The notes under the pieces were generated by a model that saw only the letters and a list, made by a program, of their open reading frames with translations, ran no database searches and was not told the origin of the DNA. Shown piece by piece: positions 35,274 to 42,695 of a stretch of 64,000 bases of DNA (the stretch's first letter is position 1; each line of letters begins with the position of its first letter). The DNA comes from CAZEHS01 sp964649745 (GTDB lineage Bacteria > Bacillota > Clostridia > Peptostreptococcales > Acidaminobacteraceae). The stretch lies in assembly GCA_964649745.1 (NCBI GenBank), contig CAZYQI010000002.1, forward strand, positions 124,001 through 188,000, given 5' to 3'. A program made the position numbers and the translations under genes.

Positions 35274-35361
35274 TGTGTTTTGATGAATTCCCTCCGCGGT
35301 TTGCCCAGTGCTGTTGAGAAGCCGTGTTCATTAATTTAAAGTAGGAAGCTGCGAATACGTA

Positions 35362-35403
35362 AAATAAGTCTGTAGACCCAAATCTGCAGACTTATTTTTT
35401 TCT
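35362..35403 (+). terminator. Terminator of the amidotransferase-opp operon
   Basis: AAATAAGTCTGTAGA (35362-35376) pairs with TCTGCAGACTTATTT (35383-35397) with one G-U pair and a 6-nt loop, running straight into a T-tract. The 35404-35576 stretch that follows, up to the mraZ promoter, shows no gene or clear motif. Confidence 0.9.
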
Positions 35404-35576
35404 TTGCTCCAAAATCGTTGAAATTAAAGGGTGGCAGCGGACGGCTTACACAAATGACAATTTATAGCAAATCTATATCTTGTGCAACTCTTCTGCGGTT
35501 ACCACCATATCTGGATTTTTAAGTGGATAAGAACGCGTAAGCCTTCGCACTCAAGGGCTTTGTTCTGCCTAAACGG

Positions 35577-35605
35577 TTGCGGGATTGGTAAATATGAAGT
35601 AAAAT
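35577..35605 (+). promoter_or_regulatory. Promoter of the mraZ division/murein cluster
   Basis: TTGCGG (35577-35582), a 17-bp spacer and TAAAAT (35600-35605). The MraZ box lies just downstream and the mraZ ATG is 65 bp away. Confidence 0.6.
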
Positions 35606-35616
35606 GTACTTGAAAG

Positions 35617-35641
35617 TGGTTTAAAGTGGGTTGTGGCGGGT
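35617..35641 (+). promoter_or_regulatory. MraZ operator (three 10-bp-spaced TGGGN repeats)
   Basis: TGGTT (35617), TGGGT (35627) and CGGGT (35637) are spaced exactly 10 bp apart, matching the known MraZ-binding pattern of TGGGN direct repeats with 5-nt spacers. Location downstream of the -10 box fits autorepression of the cluster. Confidence 0.8.
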
Positions 35642-35669
35642 AAGTATCCCTACACAACGGGGTGAATTT

Positions 35670-36101
35670 ATGTTTTTTGGAGAATTCCAGCACACAATCG
35701 ATGCCAAGGGACGTTTGAACATCCCTGCAAAATTCCGGGAGGACCTGGGGGATACCGTGTATCTCACCAAGGGCCTGGATCAGTGTCTTTTTGTGTTCCC
35801 TGCAGAGGAATGGAAGCTTTTCGAGGAAAAGCTGAAATCCCTGCCCCTGACAAACCGAAACGCGAGAGCCTTCGTACGGATGTTCTTTGCCGGGGCAACC
35901 GAATGTGAAACCGATAAGCAGGGACGCATCATCATTCCCCAAAACCTGCGGGAGCACGCCGACCTTGGCCGTGACGCCGTGGTGATCGGTGTCGGAACCC
36001 GGGCCGAAATATGGTCCAACGAAAACTGGAATACATACAACCACGACGACAGCCTAAGCTACGACGCCATAGCCGAGCATATGGCCGAGCTGGGTATATA
36101 A
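35670..36101 (+). CDS. mraZ: Transcriptional regulator MraZ
   Basis: A 143-residue protein with two AbrB-like SpoVT swapped-hairpin repeats. The first has FGEFQHTIDAKGRLNIPAKFRED and the second has ATECETDKQGRIIIPQNLREHA; both carry the DxxGRxxxP signature. MraZ forms ring oligomers that bind the TGGGN repeats in its own promoter and restrain the dcw cluster. The ATG at 35670 lies 5 nt after GGGGTGA. The longer frame from 35631 would run through the operator and is rejected. An array of 66-bp repeats separates it from rsmH. Confidence 0.96.
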   Translation: MFFGEFQHTIDAKGRLNIPAKFREDLGDTVYLTKGLDQCLFVFPAEEWKLFEEKLKSLPLTNRNARAFVRMFFAGATECETDKQGRIIIPQNLREHADLGRDAVVIGVGTRAEIWSNENWNTYNHDDSLSYDAIAEHMAELGI

Positions 36102-36148
36102 CCCCAGCTGGACGGTTATCCGGCCAGCACCGCAGGCAAAGCCGGCGG

Positions 36149-36166
36149 CAGTGGTGCAAACCACTG
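36149..36166. repeat. Small inverted repeat before the tandem array
   Basis: CAGTGGT (36149-36155) and ACCACTG (36160-36166) around a 4-nt loop, just left of the 66-bp repeat array. Confidence 0.4.
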
Positions 36167-36172
36167 AGAGGG

Positions 36173-36607
36173 GTTACGAGGAGAGAGCGAAGCGCCTCCG
36201 AGTAGTACTTGCAAGGTTCGCAGGATTNNNNNNNNNNNNNNNNNNNNNNNNNNNNNNNNNNNNNNNNNNNNNNNNNNNNNNNNNNNNNNNNNNNNNNNNN
36301 NNNNNNNNNNNNNNNNNNNNNNNNNNNGAAGCGCCTCCGAGTAGTACTTGCAAGGTTCGCAGGATTAACGAGAAAGTGCTGCTAGGAGAGAGCGAAGCGC
36401 CTCCGAGTAGTACTTGCAAGGTTCGCAGGATTAACGAGAAAGTGCTGCGAGGAGAGAGCGAAGCGCCTCCGAGTGGTACTTGCAAAGTTCGCAGGATTAA
36501 CGAGAAAGTGTTACGAGGAGAGAGCGAAGCGCCTCCGAGTAGTACTTGCAAGGTTCGCAGGATTAACGAGAAAGTGCTGCTAGGAGAGAGCGAAGCGCCT
36601 CCGAGTG
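36173..36607. repeat. 66-bp tandem repeat array between mraZ and rsmH
   Basis: The motif GAAGCGCCTCCGAG recurs at 36328, 36394, 36460, 36526 and 36592, a strict 66-bp period, and once left of the gap at 36189. Copies differ at a few positions only (AGTAGTACTT or AGTGGTACTT; GCTAGG, GCGAGG or TACGAGG at the junction). The last copy is cut after 14-16 bp. Within a unit are the palindromes AGTACT and CTTGCAAG. The array fills most of the 561-bp mraZ-rsmH spacer. There are no variable spacers, so it is not a CRISPR array. The true copy number is hidden by the assembly gap. No coding function is supported. Confidence 0.9.
36228..36327. other. Assembly gap (100 N)
   Basis: Exactly 100 undetermined bases lie inside the tandem array. 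The repeat is out of register across it (139 bp between motif starts at 36189 and 36328 rather than a multiple of 66), so the gap length is a placeholder. Confidence 0.98.
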
Positions 36608-36662
36608 TAAGTGACATACTATACAAAGCTGTAGAGGTACACCCCCCAAAGGAGATTGCCAA

Positions 36663-37607
36663 ATGACATTTGCCCACACCTCCGTTCTTTTGAAGGAAAC
36701 CATCGCGTATCTGAACATCAAGCCTGACGGGATCTATGTTGATGGAACCCTGGGCGGGGGCGGCCATTCCGAGGCTATCCTGGAATGCCTTACCACCGGC
36801 AAACTGATTGGTATTGATCAGGACAGAGATGCATTGAAGGCGGCATCGGAGCGGCTCGGTCGATTTGGGGAACGGTTTGTTCCTGTTCATGCGAACTTCT
36901 CTGAAATAGCCGCTGTGCTGGATCGCTTGAAAATAGAAGCCGTTGACGGCATTGTGCTGGATCTGGGTGTTTCCTCCTATCAGTTGGACACCGGGGAACG
37001 GGGTTTTTCCTATATGCAGGAGGGCCCCCTGGACATGCGCATGAACCAGGAACAAACCCTGGGCGCCTGGCAGGTGGTCAATACCTATACCGCTGAGGAA
37101 CTGACAAAAATCATCAGGGATTACAGTGAAGAAAAATGGGCCAAACGGATTGCGGAGTTCATTGTGAATGCCCGGGAAAAGGCCCCGATAGAAACAACTG
37201 AAGAACTGGTTCAGATTATAAAAGGGGCTATACCGGCTAAAGCCAGACAGGACGGCCCCCACCCTGCAAAACGGACATTTCAGGCGATACGGATTGAAGT
37301 GAACAACGAGCTTGGAATTTTGGAAGAAACCATACGAAGCGCTTCACCAAGATTGAAGGATGGCGGACGGTTTTGTATCATCACCTTTCATTCCCTGGAG
37401 GATCGGATCATCAAGCAGACCTTCCGGGATATGGCCCAGGAGTGCGTTTGTCCTCCGGAAATTCCGATCTGTGTATGCAACACAGTGCCGGTTGTTCAGG
37501 TCATCACCCGCAAGGGCGTGGATCCCAGTGCTGAAGAACTCGAAGAAAACCCCAGGGCAAGGAGTGCCCGTCTGCGGGTAGCAGAAAGAATCAATCGGGT
37601 GAAATAA
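36663..37607 (+). CDS. rsmH: 16S rRNA (cytosine(1402)-N4)-methyltransferase RsmH
   Basis: A 314-residue SAM-dependent methyltransferase (formerly MraW) that modifies C1402 in the ribosomal P site. It opens with HTSVLLKETIAYL, and the SAM loop DGTLGGGGHSEAIL is at residues 22-35. GIDQDRDALKAA, DGIVLDLGVSSYQLD, ERGFSYMQEGPLDMRM and the C-terminal FHSLEDRIIKQTF are all diagnostic. AAAGGAGA precedes the ATG by 6 nt. It follows the repeat array and starts the uninterrupted part of the cluster. Confidence 0.97.
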   Translation: MTFAHTSVLLKETIAYLNIKPDGIYVDGTLGGGGHSEAILECLTTGKLIGIDQDRDALKAASERLGRFGERFVPVHANFSEIAAVLDRLKIEAVDGIVLDLGVSSYQLDTGERGFSYMQEGPLDMRMNQEQTLGAWQVVNTYTAEELTKIIRDYSEEKWAKRIAEFIVNAREKAPIETTEELVQIIKGAIPAKARQDGPHPAKRTFQAIRIEVNNELGILEETIRSASPRLKDGGRFCIITFHSLEDRIIKQTFRDMAQECVCPPEIPICVCNTVPVVQVITRKGVDPSAEELEENPRARSARLRVAERINRVK

Positions 37608-37639
37608 TTCCCCACAGTACTCAGGGAGGAGGGAGCAAC

Positions 37640-38137
37640 ATGCAGGCAGCTCGAAAGCTGTACGATTACGAACCGCAGCGGGAAGTGATTGCTCCTGAAT
37701 CAGTGGTCCAAAAGCGACTCGAAAGAAAAGCAAAGCCCAAGAATTCAGGAGTGGTCATGCAGACCGCTTTCTGTATGGCTCTGGTTTTTTGTGCCCTGGT
37801 ATTGCTGTTGGTGAGATATTCAGATCTTGCCGAGCAGAAGGTTCATGTATACCAGATGAAGGCCGAGCTTAAGAACATGGAATTAACCCGGGACGAACTC
37901 AGCGCCTCTCTTAACAAGGGCCTGGATCTTGAAGCAATTGAAAAGACTGCAGTTGAAAAACTTGGAATGCAATATCCGTCTCAAACGCAAATTGTTTACA
38001 TCGACAAGACCGCCCTGTATACTTTAGGTGAACCCCAAACTGCCGTTCCGGCAAATTCGGGCAATGCGATGCAGCGCTGGGTCCGTACGATTCCGTGGTT
38101 CGATAGGAAACAGGCCATGGCGCTTAATGCCGAGTAA
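37640..38137 (+). CDS. ftsL: Cell division protein FtsL-like
   Basis: A 165-residue bitopic protein. A basic cytoplasmic tail (about 45 residues, KRLERKAKPK) is followed by one membrane helix (AFCMALVFCALVLLLV). A heptad-rich coiled coil then runs from KVHVYQMKAELKNMELTRDEL, and the tail holds EKLGMQYPSQTQIVYI, which recalls the FtsL/DivIC segment. It would form the FtsQLB/DivIB-DivIC-FtsL complex with the ftsQ product. The position between rsmH and the PBP gene is canonical. Sequence conservation is always weak in this family, so the call rests on architecture and position. Confidence 0.85.
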   Translation: MQAARKLYDYEPQREVIAPESVVQKRLERKAKPKNSGVVMQTAFCMALVFCALVLLLVRYSDLAEQKVHVYQMKAELKNMELTRDELSASLNKGLDLEAIEKTAVEKLGMQYPSQTQIVYIDKTALYTLGEPQTAVPANSGNAMQRWVRTIPWFDRKQAMALNAE

Positions 38138-38155
38138 TTGCTGTGAGGTGATTGT

Positions 38156-40135
38156 ATGAACGAGCCTGGAATTTCGATGAAAGAAAGGCTCTTTTTTCTT
38201 TTCTCGATGATTTTGATTACGTTTGCGGCATTGGGGATGCGATTGGGCTATATCCAGATCTACATGCATGACGTGTATGGAAAAATGGCGCATAATCAGC
38301 AGACACGAGCGATTGCCCTGCCTGCAACCCGGGGAGATATAACAGACCGAAACGGGGAAAAGCTGGCGTTTAGTATTCGCAGTTACAGTGTGTGGGCAGA
38401 CACCCTTCTGGTGGAGAAGGATGAGGATACAGCCCGTCAATTGGCTGCCTTTATGGAAATTCCTGAAACGGATATTGTGGCAGCCCTAAAAAACAAGAAA
38501 CAATATGTTCGGATTGGCAAGGAGAAGCTGGATCAAAACACGGCGCTTCAGATCAAGGAACTGAAGCTTAAAGGAATATCGGTGGAAGAAACCGTCAAGC
38601 GGGTTTATCCCAAGGAAAACCTGGCTTCCCATGTGCTGGGTCTTACCACGGATGACAGCGCAGGATTGGCGGGTATCGAATTAACCTTTGAAAAAGAGCT
38701 TAGCGGAACGCCGGGAAAAATGGTGATTCAGGCCGATGCCCACGGACGGCAGCTGCCCAATGGAACCAAGGAAATTACGCCCTCCAAAAACGGGAGAACT
38801 ATTGAACTGACCATTGATGAAATTATTCAGCACTATACGGAAAAAGCCCTGGACGCCGCCATGATCCGAACAGAAGCCACCGGAATGATTGCCGTGATGA
38901 TGGATGTACGGACCGGCGAAATATTGGCCATGGCATCCCGACCGGACTATAATCCCAACAAGCCCCGGGCACCCATGAAATCCGAAGATCTTCCGTTGCT
39001 TGAGGCCATGGATGATAAAGCCAAGGTGGAATACTGGAATCATATGTGGAAGAATCGTGTCGTGAACAGCCTTTATGAGCCAGGATCCACCTTCAAGCTC
39101 ATAACCGGCGCCTCCGCTCTGGATGCCGGTGCGATTAATCTGAATTCAACCTTCGAATGCGCGGGCCACTATATGGTGGACGGCCAACGAATTGCCTGCT
39201 GGAGTAAAACGCCCCACGGTCATCAGGATTTTTTTGAAGCGACTCAAAACTCCTGCAATCCTGCCTTTATACAGATTGGACAGCGGTTAGGCAAGGAACA
39301 GTTTTTTGGGTACCTGAAGCGGTTCAATATCGATAAAAAGACCGGAATTGAGCTTCCGGGGGAAAGTGCGCCACTGCTCAGGGCTATGGATAAAACCGTG
39401 AATGTTGATTTTGCTAGGATGACATATGGCTACTCCGCATCCGTAACCCCTCTGAGGATGGTAACAGCTCTGGGTGCATTGGGGAATAACGGGCAAATGA
39501 TGGCGCCCCATATTGTGAAGGCGATCCGGGACGATCAGGGCAAGGTCATTCTGAGCACTGCCCCCAAGGTAGCTGAAGAGGTTGTTTCACCAACCACGGC
39601 AGCAGATATGCTTAGGGTTATGGAAAGTGTTGTAACAGAAGGGTCCGGGAAAAAGGCATATGTGCCGGGCTACCGGATCGGCGGAAAAACCGGCACCTCC
39701 AATAAGCTGATCGATGGAAGATACAGTGCGGATCATGTCTATTCTTCCTTTGCTGCCATTGCACCCCTGGACAATCCGCGGATAGCCCTGTTGATCGTGG
39801 TGGATGAACCCAAAGCCAACGATATTCACTTTGGCTCCCTGGTGGCAGCTCCCATCGCCCATGAAATCCTTCGGGACACCCTGGGGTATATGGAGATTCC
39901 TCCTCATTTCGAAGGCACGGTGAAGGAAGTGACGGTTCCGAATCTGAAGGGTAAAAGCCTGGAAGAAGCCAGAAGAGTTTTGACGGCTAAGAAATTGGAT
40001 TTTGTTCTGCCGGACAATCTGTTGGATGAATCCATTCTGATGATATCAGAACAGTATCCCAAGGCGGGAGAACGGGTGTACGAAACAACACGGGTGATTC
40101 TTTATCCGGCTCGCAGGGACGGGGCGACCCAATGA
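38156..40135 (+). CDS. Class B penicillin-binding protein with PASTA domain (FtsI/SpoVD type)
   Basis: A 659-residue transpeptidase for septal or sporulation peptidoglycan. There is one N-terminal membrane anchor (LFFLFSMILITFAALGM), then the dimerisation domain with LPATRGDITDRNGEKLA. The transpeptidase motifs are S311-T-F-K (EPGSTFKL), SCN in TQNSCNPAF and KTG in GGKTGTSNK. A single C-terminal PASTA domain starts at VTVPNLKGKSLEEARRVL. One PASTA copy and the position before murE match SpoVD-like or FtsI-like proteins of Clostridia; which of the two roles it plays cannot be decided from this window. Confidence 0.93.
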   Translation: MNEPGISMKERLFFLFSMILITFAALGMRLGYIQIYMHDVYGKMAHNQQTRAIALPATRGDITDRNGEKLAFSIRSYSVWADTLLVEKDEDTARQLAAFMEIPETDIVAALKNKKQYVRIGKEKLDQNTALQIKELKLKGISVEETVKRVYPKENLASHVLGLTTDDSAGLAGIELTFEKELSGTPGKMVIQADAHGRQLPNGTKEITPSKNGRTIELTIDEIIQHYTEKALDAAMIRTEATGMIAVMMDVRTGEILAMASRPDYNPNKPRAPMKSEDLPLLEAMDDKAKVEYWNHMWKNRVVNSLYEPGSTFKLITGASALDAGAINLNSTFECAGHYMVDGQRIACWSKTPHGHQDFFEATQNSCNPAFIQIGQRLGKEQFFGYLKRFNIDKKTGIELPGESAPLLRAMDKTVNVDFARMTYGYSASVTPLRMVTALGALGNNGQMMAPHIVKAIRDDQGKVILSTAPKVAEEVVSPTTAADMLRVMESVVTEGSGKKAYVPGYRIGGKTGTSNKLIDGRYSADHVYSSFAAIAPLDNPRIALLIVVDEPKANDIHFGSLVAAPIAHEILRDTLGYMEIPPHFEGTVKEVTVPNLKGKSLEEARRVLTAKKLDFVLPDNLLDESILMISEQYPKAGERVYETTRVILYPARRDGATQ

Positions 40136-40166
40136 TCAATCTTACTGTCCGATAAAACAAAGAGTA

Positions 40167-40175
40167 TGGTATAAT
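40167..40175 (+). promoter_or_regulatory. Extended -10 promoter ahead of murE
   Basis: TGGTATAAT fits the extended -10 consensus (TGnTATAAT). No good -35 lies at the right distance, as is common for this promoter class. Transcription would start near 40182. Confidence 0.5.
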
Positions 40176-40195
40176 AATGGGTGTTAAAATCCGGT

Positions 40196-40225
40196 AAAGG
40201 CAGTCCGAATCTGTGGATTGCCTTT
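40196..40225 (+). promoter_or_regulatory. Stem-loop in the murE 5' leader
   Basis: AAAGGCAGTCC (40196-40206) pairs with GGATTGCCTTT (40215-40225) with one G-U pair and an 8-nt loop, between the extended -10 box and the murE start. No T-tract follows, so it may stabilise the leader or modulate upstream readthrough. Confidence 0.5.
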
Positions 40226-40245
40226 AACCATTCGGCAGGTGCGGG

Positions 40246-41739
40246 ATGAAAATAAAATCACTGATTATGGCGGCGAATCCCCTGACATTCACCGGGAATC
40301 CAGAAACAGAAATAACCGGCGTTTCTTATGATTCAAGGCATGTGGGCCCGGGACACTGCTTCGTGTGTATCCGTGGGTTTCGCAGTGACGGACGGGAATA
40401 CGCCAAGGCTGCGGTAGAATCCGGGGCGGTTGCGATTGTCTACGATGAGGCCAATGAAGACATTGAGGAGCTGATTGCCCGCGGGATAGGGACCATACAG
40501 GTGGACGACTGCCGGCAAGCCCTGGGGAACATCAGCTGTGCATTTTATGACAATCCTTCCCGGGCCATGCTGATGGTGGGGGTAACCGGAACCAACGGAA
40601 AAACATCCATCACACACCTGGTTGCAGACCTGATGGAACAGCTGGGTCACAAAACAGCGGTTTTCGGAACCATTTCCAACCGTGTAGGGGATGAAATCAT
40701 CCCGGCCACAGTGACCACCCCCGAATCCCTGGAGCTGAATCGGATGCTTTCTCTGGCTCGGGATAAGGGTGTTTCCTTCTGTGCCATGGAGGTATCTTCC
40801 CACGCCATGTCTCTTAAGCGGGTGGAGGGAATACAGTTTGATTACGGGCTGTTCACCAATCTGACCAAGGATCATTTGGATTTTCACGATACCATGGACG
40901 CATATTTTGAGGCGAAAGCGGGATTTTTTAAGCTGTCCGGGAAGGGGCTCATCATCAATGCGGATGATGCCTATGGAAAACGGCTGATTGAACGGCATTC
41001 AGGGGGCGCGGTGCCCACGGTTTCATACGGAATCGATAATCCGGCCGTTTTGAGAGCCACAGAGCTGGAGATGAGCCCCCTGGGAAGCCGCTTCATCATG
41101 CAGTGGAAGGGGTCTTCCGTCCCTGTCTGGATGCCGATCCCGGGCAAAATATACGTTTATAACATACTGGCAGCATTGGCAGTGCTGCTTATGGAGAATA
41201 CAGCGCCGGAGGTTGCGGCAGCCTGCGCCGGCAAGGTCAAGCCACTCCGGGGACGGCTTGAGCCGGTTCCCAATGATAGGGACATCACCGTGCTTATTGA
41301 TTTTGCCCATACGCCGGACGGTCTTGAAAATGCCATCAACTCTGCCCGGATATTCACCCGGGGGAACCTGATCACTGTTTTTGGATGCGGTGGCAACCGG
41401 GACCGTACCAAGCGCCCGCAAATGGGGGCCATTGCAGGACGTTTGTCCGACTACGCCTGGGTTACCAGCGATAATCCCCGGAAGGAAGATCCTGAGGCCA
41501 TCATTGCTGAAATCCTCACCGGGATGACGGATATGAGCGGGCGTTATTCCGTTGAAGTCGATAGGGCTGCGGCCATCGTCAGAGCCTTGGAATCTGCAAA
41601 GCCTGGAGATACCGTGCTGATTGCCGGCAAAGGCCATGAGACGTATCAGATCATCGGAGAAACACGGATCCATTTCGATGACCGTGAAGAGGTTATGAAC
41701 TGGTTCAGTAGAGTTAACGGAGAAGGAAAGCGGATATGA
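40246..41739 (+). CDS. murE: UDP-MurNAc-L-Ala-D-Glu:meso-DAP ligase MurE
   Basis: A 497-residue Mur ligase adding the third stem-peptide residue. The ATP loop is GVTGTNGKTSITH (about residues 108-120), the carbamylated-lysine region is in the central domain, and the C-terminal domain has FGCGGNRDRTKRPQM and GKGHETYQ. The specificity motif is D409-N-P-R412, the form seen in meso-diaminopimelate-adding enzymes rather than lysine-adding ones. It overlaps mraY by 4 nt; murF, usually located here, is absent. Confidence 0.96.
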   Translation: MKIKSLIMAANPLTFTGNPETEITGVSYDSRHVGPGHCFVCIRGFRSDGREYAKAAVESGAVAIVYDEANEDIEELIARGIGTIQVDDCRQALGNISCAFYDNPSRAMLMVGVTGTNGKTSITHLVADLMEQLGHKTAVFGTISNRVGDEIIPATVTTPESLELNRMLSLARDKGVSFCAMEVSSHAMSLKRVEGIQFDYGLFTNLTKDHLDFHDTMDAYFEAKAGFFKLSGKGLIINADDAYGKRLIERHSGGAVPTVSYGIDNPAVLRATELEMSPLGSRFIMQWKGSSVPVWMPIPGKIYVYNILAALAVLLMENTAPEVAAACAGKVKPLRGRLEPVPNDRDITVLIDFAHTPDGLENAINSARIFTRGNLITVFGCGGNRDRTKRPQMGAIAGRLSDYAWVTSDNPRKEDPEAIIAEILTGMTDMSGRYSVEVDRAAAIVRALESAKPGDTVLIAGKGHETYQIIGETRIHFDDREEVMNWFSRVNGEGKRI

Positions 41740-42686
41740 ACGGAATACAGTATCAACTCGTTGTTGGAGCAGCGGCGTGCGCGGCAGCCTGGATTGCCGG
41801 GCCGCTCATGATTCCGTGGCTCAGAAAACTCAAGATAGGACAGAGCATCCGTGAGGAAGGACCCCAGAGTCATCTGATCAAGGCGGGGACCCCTACCATG
41901 GGCGGATTCATCATCCTGATCGGTTTAGCCGTTGCCGTCATACTGTCAGGAATACCGGACCGGGGGGCGCAGGTGGTTCTGATCAGCACCCTGGGCTTCG
42001 GCATCATCGGGTTCTATGATGACTATATTAAGGTTGTAAAGAAACGGAATCTCGGCCTTCGGGCCTGGCAGAAGATTGCCGGCCAAATTTTAGTTTCCGC
42101 AGTTATTACAGCCATGGCTCTTCGGGGGGGATCGGACATACTGGTTCCCGGAACCGGCCAATTTTGGAACATGGGCTTGCTTTTCGTCCCCTTTCTGATC
42201 CTGGGCCAGATTTTCTTTACCAACAGTGTCAATCTCACCGACGGCCTTGACGGCCTGGCGGGTGGCGTAACCCTGATCGTGCTGGTGTTCTTCAGTGCTG
42301 CGGCGTGGAAATTCGGAACTCCTCAAACAGGGCTTCTGGCTGCCGGTCTGGCAGGGGGATGCGTCGGCTTCCTTCGGGTAAACAGGTACCCGGCCAAGGT
42401 GTTCATGGGGGATACGGGCTCACTGGCTCTGGGGGGAGCGGTGGCCGGACTTGCCATTGCCATGAAACTGCCCCTCATTCTTCCGATCGTAGGGCTTATC
42501 TACTGTGCAGAGGCGATTTCAGTCATGCTTCAGGTGGGGTCCTTCAAACTGACAGGAAAAAGGATATTCAAGATGGCACCGCTTCATCATCATTTTGAGC
42601 TGTGCGGATGGAAGGAAACAAAAGTAGTGAATGTGTTCTGGGGCGTTACAGGCATAATGGCCCTGTTGGCCTGGGTATTGATTTGA
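41736..42686 (+). CDS. mraY: Phospho-MurNAc-pentapeptide transferase MraY
   Basis: A 316-residue integral membrane enzyme that makes lipid I from UDP-MurNAc-pentapeptide and undecaprenyl phosphate. Around ten helices are visible. The family motifs are GTPTMGGFIIL, GFYDDYIKVVKKRNLGL, NSVNLTDGLDGLAGG with catalytic aspartates, FMGDTGSLALGG and the HHHFE-type loop (APLHHHFELCGWKE). The ATGA overlap with murE indicates coupled translation. Confidence 0.97.
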   Translation: MNGIQYQLVVGAAACAAAWIAGPLMIPWLRKLKIGQSIREEGPQSHLIKAGTPTMGGFIILIGLAVAVILSGIPDRGAQVVLISTLGFGIIGFYDDYIKVVKKRNLGLRAWQKIAGQILVSAVITAMALRGGSDILVPGTGQFWNMGLLFVPFLILGQIFFTNSVNLTDGLDGLAGGVTLIVLVFFSAAAWKFGTPQTGLLAAGLAGGCVGFLRVNRYPAKVFMGDTGSLALGGAVAGLAIAMKLPLILPIVGLIYCAEAISVMLQVGSFKLTGKRIFKMAPLHHHFELCGWKETKVVNVFWGVTGIMALLAWVLI

Positions 42687-42695
42687 GGAGGCGTT

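Noticed and set aside
35631..35669. Longer N-terminus for MraZ
   Set aside because: The extension would lie across the MraZ operator repeats, and the family starts at MFFGEF.
36173..36607. Possible CRISPR array
   Set aside because: Units are continuous 66-bp tandem copies with no variable spacers and no cas genes nearby.
36151..36666. Open frame through the tandem array ending on the ATGA of rsmH
   Set aside because: It stays open only because the 100 N bases join two different frames; the frame used left of the gap meets TAG in several repeat units, and there is no ribosome site.
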